From positions 1 through 18,455 of the forward strand of contig JAZREJ010000038.1 of NCBI GenBank assembly GCA_045660745.1: a stretch of 18,455 nucleotides of DNA, in the 5' to 3' direction. The position numbers and the translations under genes were made by a program. This document shows, one piece after another, positions 15,341 to 18,455 of this stretch; position 1 is the stretch's first letter, and each line of letters starts with the position of its first letter. The notes under the pieces are model-generated. The model was given only the letters and a program-made list of their open reading frames with translations, did no database searches and had not been told where the DNA came from. This DNA comes from RGIG6353 sp045660745 (GTDB taxonomy: Bacteria; Bacillota; Clostridia; Oscillospirales; SIG627).

Positions 15341-15452
15341 ATAACATAAAATTGCTAAAATCCATCGTATTATTTGTACAATCAACAAAATAACACCATA
15401 TTTTTGTATTATTTTCATTTTTGCTATTGAAATATAAGCAATTTTATGTTAT
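15341..15452. repeat. Perfect 16-bp inverted repeat, probable paired operator
   Basis: ATAACATAAAATTGCT at 15341-15356 is matched exactly in reverse complement at 15437-15452, 80 bases apart. The right arm covers most of the spacer and the first bases of the -10 of the AraC gene promoter. The left arm sits about nine helical turns away (96 bases arm to arm), compatible with a repression loop. The repeat is directly visible; the operator role is inference. Confidence 0.7.
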
Positions 15453-15455
15453 CAT
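15427..15455 (+). promoter_or_regulatory. Promoter of the second AraC-type regulator
   Basis: TTGAAA (15427-15432), a 17-base spacer and TATCAT (15450-15455). The spacer and -10 are overlapped by the right arm of the 16-bp inverted repeat. The predicted leader before the ATG at 15606 is about 145 bases, longer than others in the window. Confidence 0.65.
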
Positions 15456-15605
15456 CTAATAAAAGCACCGAACAAAAATATTAATTTTACACCAAAAAAA
15501 CTTCAAAAATCCTGTTTTTATCAAAAAATATTCCTTATTTTTATTTTGCGATAAATATAATAATAAGAAAAATTTTGATGTAACAATCCCACCACGGAGA
15601 TACAA

Positions 15606-16448
15606 ATGGACATAAACCGATACGAACTTCACGAAAACAGCTTTAATGAATTGCCCGTAATACTGAAGCGAAGCATTCTGCGTCACGTAAAGGCGGTAAG
15701 CTCTCCCCTTCATTTCAATTGGCACGAAAGCATTGAAATAATATATGTTGATGACGGAGACGGGTTTGTTATCTGCGATTTCCAAGAGCACAGTATCTGG
15801 CGTGGAGATATTTTCGTTATCAACTCCGACGTTCTCCACAGTCTCAGGACCGACAATTACATGAGCTACTATTATCTCATAATAGACAGCGAATTTTGCA
15901 AATACAACGCCCTTAACGTTTCAAACATCATATTTGAAGGAAAGATTCGCGACAGCTGGTCAATAAGTATGTTCGGTGCAATCCTCAGAACCTACACCGA
16001 AAAGGGAGATTTCTATTCCGCGAAGGTTCGCGCGAAGGTTCTTGACTTTTTGGTGCATCTGTGCGAAAAATACGGCGCGCAAATTTCCGAACGTGAGCGC
16101 CGACACGATAAGAATTTTGAAAATATCCGCACTGCAATAATATATATCCGAGATAATCTGAAAGAAAAAATATCGGTTGACAACCTTGCACAGATGTCGG
16201 GAATGAGTAAATATCACTTTATAAGAGAATTCAAAAGAATCACCCATTACACACCTGTCATTTACATAAATATTGCACGCATCGAAATGGCGCGCAGACT
16301 TCTCACCGAGAAGAAATACAGCATCGGCGAAGTTTCCGAGCTGTGCGGATTTGACAATTTATCATATTTCACCAAAACCTTCAAGAAGTACACAGGTGTC
16401 ACACCGTCAGAGCTACGCATCAAAAAAAACCGCAAGCAAGATTTATAA
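15606..16448 (+). CDS. AraC-family transcriptional regulator
   Basis: A 280-residue regulator with an N-terminal cupin-type half (about 25-95; HFNWHESIEIIYVDDGDGFV and the WRGDIFVINSDVLHSL strand pair, with His residues typical of sugar-sensing AraC proteins). The C-terminal paired helix-turn-helix domain spans about 170-275: SVDNLAQMSGMSKYHFIREF and SIGEVSELCGFDNLSYFTKTF, ending in TGVTPSELR. GGAG precedes the ATG by 7 bases. It is convergent with the solute-binding lipoprotein gene that follows. Regulators of this kind commonly control uptake and breakdown of a particular carbohydrate, so the binding-protein gene is a plausible target. Autoregulation through the 16-bp repeat is also plausible. 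Confidence 0.9.
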   Translation: MDINRYELHENSFNELPVILKRSILRHVKAVSSPLHFNWHESIEIIYVDDGDGFVICDFQEHSIWRGDIFVINSDVLHSLRTDNYMSYYYLIIDSEFCKYNALNVSNIIFEGKIRDSWSISMFGAILRTYTEKGDFYSAKVRAKVLDFLVHLCEKYGAQISERERRHDKNFENIRTAIIYIRDNLKEKISVDNLAQMSGMSKYHFIREFKRITHYTPVIYINIARIEMARRLLTEKKYSIGEVSELCGFDNLSYFTKTFKKYTGVTPSELRIKKNRKQDL

Positions 16449-16532
16449 AACCGCCTTTGCCAACTAATTGAAACGTTACCGGTGTCACGAACCTAAAAAG
16501 ACTTTTGTGTCACAAATAAACTCACTATGTAA

Positions 16533-16565
16533 AAAAGATCTCCGTGATTTTCACGGAGATCTTTT
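16533..16565. terminator. Bidirectional terminator between the AraC and binding-protein genes
   Basis: A 15-bp perfect stem (16533-16547 with 16551-16565, TTT loop) is flanked by a six-base A-run on the left. It lies between two convergent genes and gives a six-base U-tract for the leftward transcript and TTTT then TGTGTTTT for the rightward one. Confidence 0.9.
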
Positions 16566-16574
16566 GTGTTTTGC

Positions 16575-18046
16575 TTATACCTTGTCAAGAGCCTTTACGA
16601 TCTGCTTGTAGTGAAGTCTTGCAGACTTGAATTGCTTATCGTAATAAGACTGGAAGTTTGACTGATTGCTATCTATCATTCGGCTGATCATGAATGCAAA
16701 GCCTTTCCAGTTATCGTAAACAGAACCGAAGTCGAAGGTGGTACCTTCAATGATCATATCCATTACGATCTTGGACTCGGAGTCACGGAGATATCTTGTC
16801 TTAAGAGCGATCTCGTAAAGAGTAGGAGTGATGGTCTTCCAGCTTTCAGCGGAAAGCGCTTCAACAATAATACCTACAAACTCGGTATCCTTACAGGTCT
16901 TGGGAACCGCAAGACAGGAGTGATGTCCGCCAACCATCGTCTTATAGCTTGTCTGTTCTTCTGTATACTTTGGCATGGGGAGCATTCCGTACTCGTCTTC
17001 GAAATCACGCATAGACTGATTTGCCGCACCGTAGACGGAGCCCTGCATGAAAATAGCCTTCTTCAAGTAGAAAAGGGAAGGTGCTATACTCTTTTCGTTT
17101 GTCAAAGTGGGATCGTAATATACGCCGTCATTATTGTAGCAGAAATCATAGATATCCTGTACGATGGAGTCTATCTTATCGGTCTTGACTGATATCTGAG
17201 GAACTCCTTCTTCGTCAGGGGTTACGATAGGATTATCAAATGCCCAAAGATACGCATTCATCTGAGTTCCCGCACCCTGTGTGAAGCCGTAGAAGTCATT
17301 TGCATCGCGCTCATCGTTACCATCGTCGGTGTAGATACCCTTTACCATTTCGGTAACCTTATCAAAGGTCCACTTACCGTCAAGAACGATGGAATAAAGG
17401 TCGCCGAGCTCGTAGGATGCGGCAAGGTTCTTGTTGAAATACATACAGTAAGCGCCGCCTACCGCAGAATAGTTCATGTGAGAAATTGCAATACAGTTTT
17501 TGCCGTTATAGGTAAGCTCGTTAGAGTTAGAGGCATACCACCAAGGCTTTGTAAAGTCAATATGCTCAATGTCATACCAGTTAAGGAAGAGCTTCTTCAG
17601 AACAAGACCACCGGTTGACATAACCATTCCGTTTACAAGATCAAACTCGTCTGATCCCGCAAGAACAGTCTTTGAAACGTAATCGTCTACCTCGGAATAA
17701 GTACCCTTATAAACGAGCTCAAGCTCTACGTTGAAACGGTTTTCAACCGCTTCGTTACGCGCAAATCTTGCATCCTTTATAAGGTCGCCCTTATTGCGGT
17801 CCTCTTCCGCAACAAATATTTCACTCGGAGAATATGCGGCTATACGGAATTTACGTCCGCCGTAGTCAACGTCGGGAAGGTTATCTGAAACGAGGCTTCT
17901 CTCGTAAAAGATGGAATCCTCCTCATATTGTTTTATCTCGCCTGTTGTTTTTTACCCTCATCTTCTCCACCACCGCAGGAAAAAAGAAGAGTTGCTGTTG
18001 AAACGACCATGAGAACGGCAAGAAGCATCGATACTATTTTTTTCAT
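16575..18046 (-). pseudogene. Sugar-type extracellular solute-binding lipoprotein, broken by one-base frameshift
   Basis: Read from the ATG at 18046 (AAAGGAG six bases ahead), the minus strand gives a lipoprotein signal: KK, hydrophobic core, lipobox LFSC with Cys24, then Gly-Gly-Gly-Glu. At a run of six A (complement of 17948-17953) the frame runs into a stop (AGA TAA). A one-base shift restores an open frame with no further stop to 16575, including LPDVDYGGRKFRIAAY, NEAVENRFNVELEL and AGSDEFDLVNGM. This is typical of family 1 solute-binding proteins of ABC sugar transporters. The restored product would be about 490 residues. The ATG at 17627 is internal (about residue 141) and should not be used as a start. 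It could be a true null allele, a homopolymer sequencing error, or slippage-switched expression. No permease genes are in view. Confidence 0.85.
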
Positions 18047-18070
18047 ATGTAACTCCTTTCAGTTTATGGG

Positions 18071-18107
18071 ATGATATCATTTTAGCACAAAATCATATAT
18101 TTGTCAA
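18071..18107 (-). promoter_or_regulatory. Strong promoter of the solute-binding protein gene, with palindrome
   Basis: On the minus strand a perfect TTGACA (complement of 18102-18107) and TAAAAT (complement of 18079-18084) are separated by 17 bases, about 33 bases upstream of the ATG. The 10-bp palindrome ATGATATCAT (18071-18080) overlaps the -10 and the expected start of transcription, where a repressor would act. Confidence 0.85.
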
Positions 18108-18317
18108 TTGAATTTATAATTAGTCCCCTGACTTCAGTGCTTTTATAAAAACAAAATTTATCATAAAAACTTGTGTATTTTGCATAAATTCCCTCAAATC
18201 ACGGCTTTAAAAGGGCACAAAATTCACATATCCCACACGCTCCCACTCTCGGGGGAAGAGGTACTCTTTTTTGTAATATACAAAATCACTCACAATGCGA
18301 GTAATTTCCTATGTAGT

Positions 18318-18443
18318 CATGACCACCGGTAAAACCGGTGGCATGCACTTAGCCTATAAGGCTATTATGTTGGCGGCGCCTCAAGGCGCGCCGAAACGGT
18401 TTGCCAACCGCATAACATTTACAGGCTGCCCCACAAGTGGGGC
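18318..18443. repeat. Compact multi-hairpin element, possible transposon end or structured RNA
   Basis: Four helices follow one another. (a) CCACCGGT/ACCGGTGG (18323-18330 and 18334-18341), extended by CATG/CATG. (b) TAGCCT/AGGCTA (18350-18355 and 18359-18364). (c) TTATG+TTGGC (18365-18374) with GCCAA (18403-18407) and CATAA (18411-18415), enclosing a GC-rich GGCGCC hairpin. (d) GCCCCAC/GTGGGGC (18428-18434 and 18437-18443), followed by a T-rich tail. Nearly every base is paired, unlike ordinary intergenic DNA. Similar strings of hairpins are found at ends of IS200/IS605-type elements and their guide-RNA regions, but I cannot identify the family, and no transposase or TnpB is in view. Confidence 0.6.
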
Positions 18444-18455
18444 GGTCTTTTATTT

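Larger units (their letters stand above)
15178..15605. other. 428-base AT-rich non-coding region upstream of the second AraC gene
   Basis: No gene is seen. It contains a degenerate hairpin (about 15210-15235), two small perfect hairpins (AAGTC/GACTT near 15247-15260 and TAGCA/TGCTA near 15281-15293) and the palindrome TTGTACAA (15374-15381). It also has a 16-bp inverted repeat and the regulator's promoter, listed separately. The stretch 15461-15590 is A/T-rich leader with another TATAAT (15556-15561) but no good -35. Confidence 0.6.

Noticed and set aside
16465..16482. LacI-type or catabolite-repression operator (GAAACGTTAC) after the second AraC gene
   Set aside because: The symmetry covers only the central bases, it does not fit the cre consensus, and it lies between convergent genes with no promoter to control.
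16575..17627. Independent 350-residue protein starting at the ATG at 17627
   Set aside because: The same frame stays open with typical solute-binding protein sequence for more than 100 codons upstream, and there is no ribosome binding site at 17627; the ATG is internal.
17940..17960. Programmed -1 frameshifting at the six-A run in the solute-binding protein gene
   Set aside because: In the coding frame the sites read AAA AAA CAA preceded by T, so the canonical X-XXY-YYZ phasing is not met. There is no clear downstream stem or upstream Shine-Dalgarno-like stimulator. A mutation or homopolymer error is simpler.
1..18455. CRISPR array, prophage or complete insertion sequence
   Set aside because: No regularly spaced direct repeats, transposase, integrase, capsid or Cas-like proteins were found on either strand. 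Only the structured end elements hint at mobility.

Overview
The window looks like a stretch of chromosome from a Gram-positive, low-to-mid GC bacterium of the Clostridia, most likely an uncultured gut Oscillospiraceae/Eubacteriales-type genome. This rests on strong AGGAGG-type ribosome binding sites, classical -35/-10 promoters with 17-bp spacers, short Cys-anchored lipoproteins (one DUF4358-like), a PhoB/PhoR pair, AraC-type regulators beside sugar-related genes, and a long solute-binding lipoprotein of the type abundant in such genomes. The assignment is inference. No phage, CRISPR, tRNA or rRNA is visible, and most of the window is ordinary metabolism and housekeeping.

Layout, left to right. 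(1) 1-225: the first codons of a leftward gene running off the edge, a degenerate hairpin-rich repeat, and a strong bidirectional terminator. (2) 226-3238, leftward: a three-gene, translationally coupled dehydrogenase operon (MDR dehydrogenase, Gfo/Idh/MocA oxidoreductase, PIG3-like quinone oxidoreductase). It is divergent from an AraC-type regulator (3352-4104), and the two promoters overlap. (3) 4197-9862, leftward: DUF4358-like lipoprotein, recG and a second lipoprotein, all with overlapping ends; then a 196-base structured gap, phoB-phoR and a SanA/YdcF-like membrane protein. (4) 9993-11240, rightward: an OPA/GlpT-like major facilitator. (5) 11717-13938, rightward: UDP-GlcNAc 2-epimerase and an N-acetylhexosamine 1-kinase, preceded by a 440-base non-coding region with two promoter-like sites. 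(6) 14056-15078: glyceraldehyde-3-phosphate dehydrogenase with a strong promoter, a codon pattern suggesting high expression, and a three-part terminator stem. (7) 15178-18046: a 428-base AT-rich non-coding region carrying a perfect 16-bp inverted repeat, a second AraC-type regulator, and a convergent sugar-type solute-binding lipoprotein gene broken by a one-base frameshift in a homopolymer. (8) 18318-18455: a compact multi-hairpin repeat element that shares a 12-base core and the same order of hairpins, inverted, with the left end of the window.

Functionally, the epimerase/kinase pair points to amino-sugar handling (HexNAc-1-phosphate and UDP-ManNAc for surface glycopolymers). The dehydrogenase operon with its AraC regulator points to oxidation or epimerisation of a sugar or polyol. 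The phoBR-SanA block fits phosphate and envelope sensing. I see no convincing new multi-gene system. The points most worth a second look are the frameshifted binding protein, the paired inverted structured elements at the two ends, the inverted repeat upstream of the second AraC gene, and the unexplained non-coding regions at 6735-6930 and 11277-11716.
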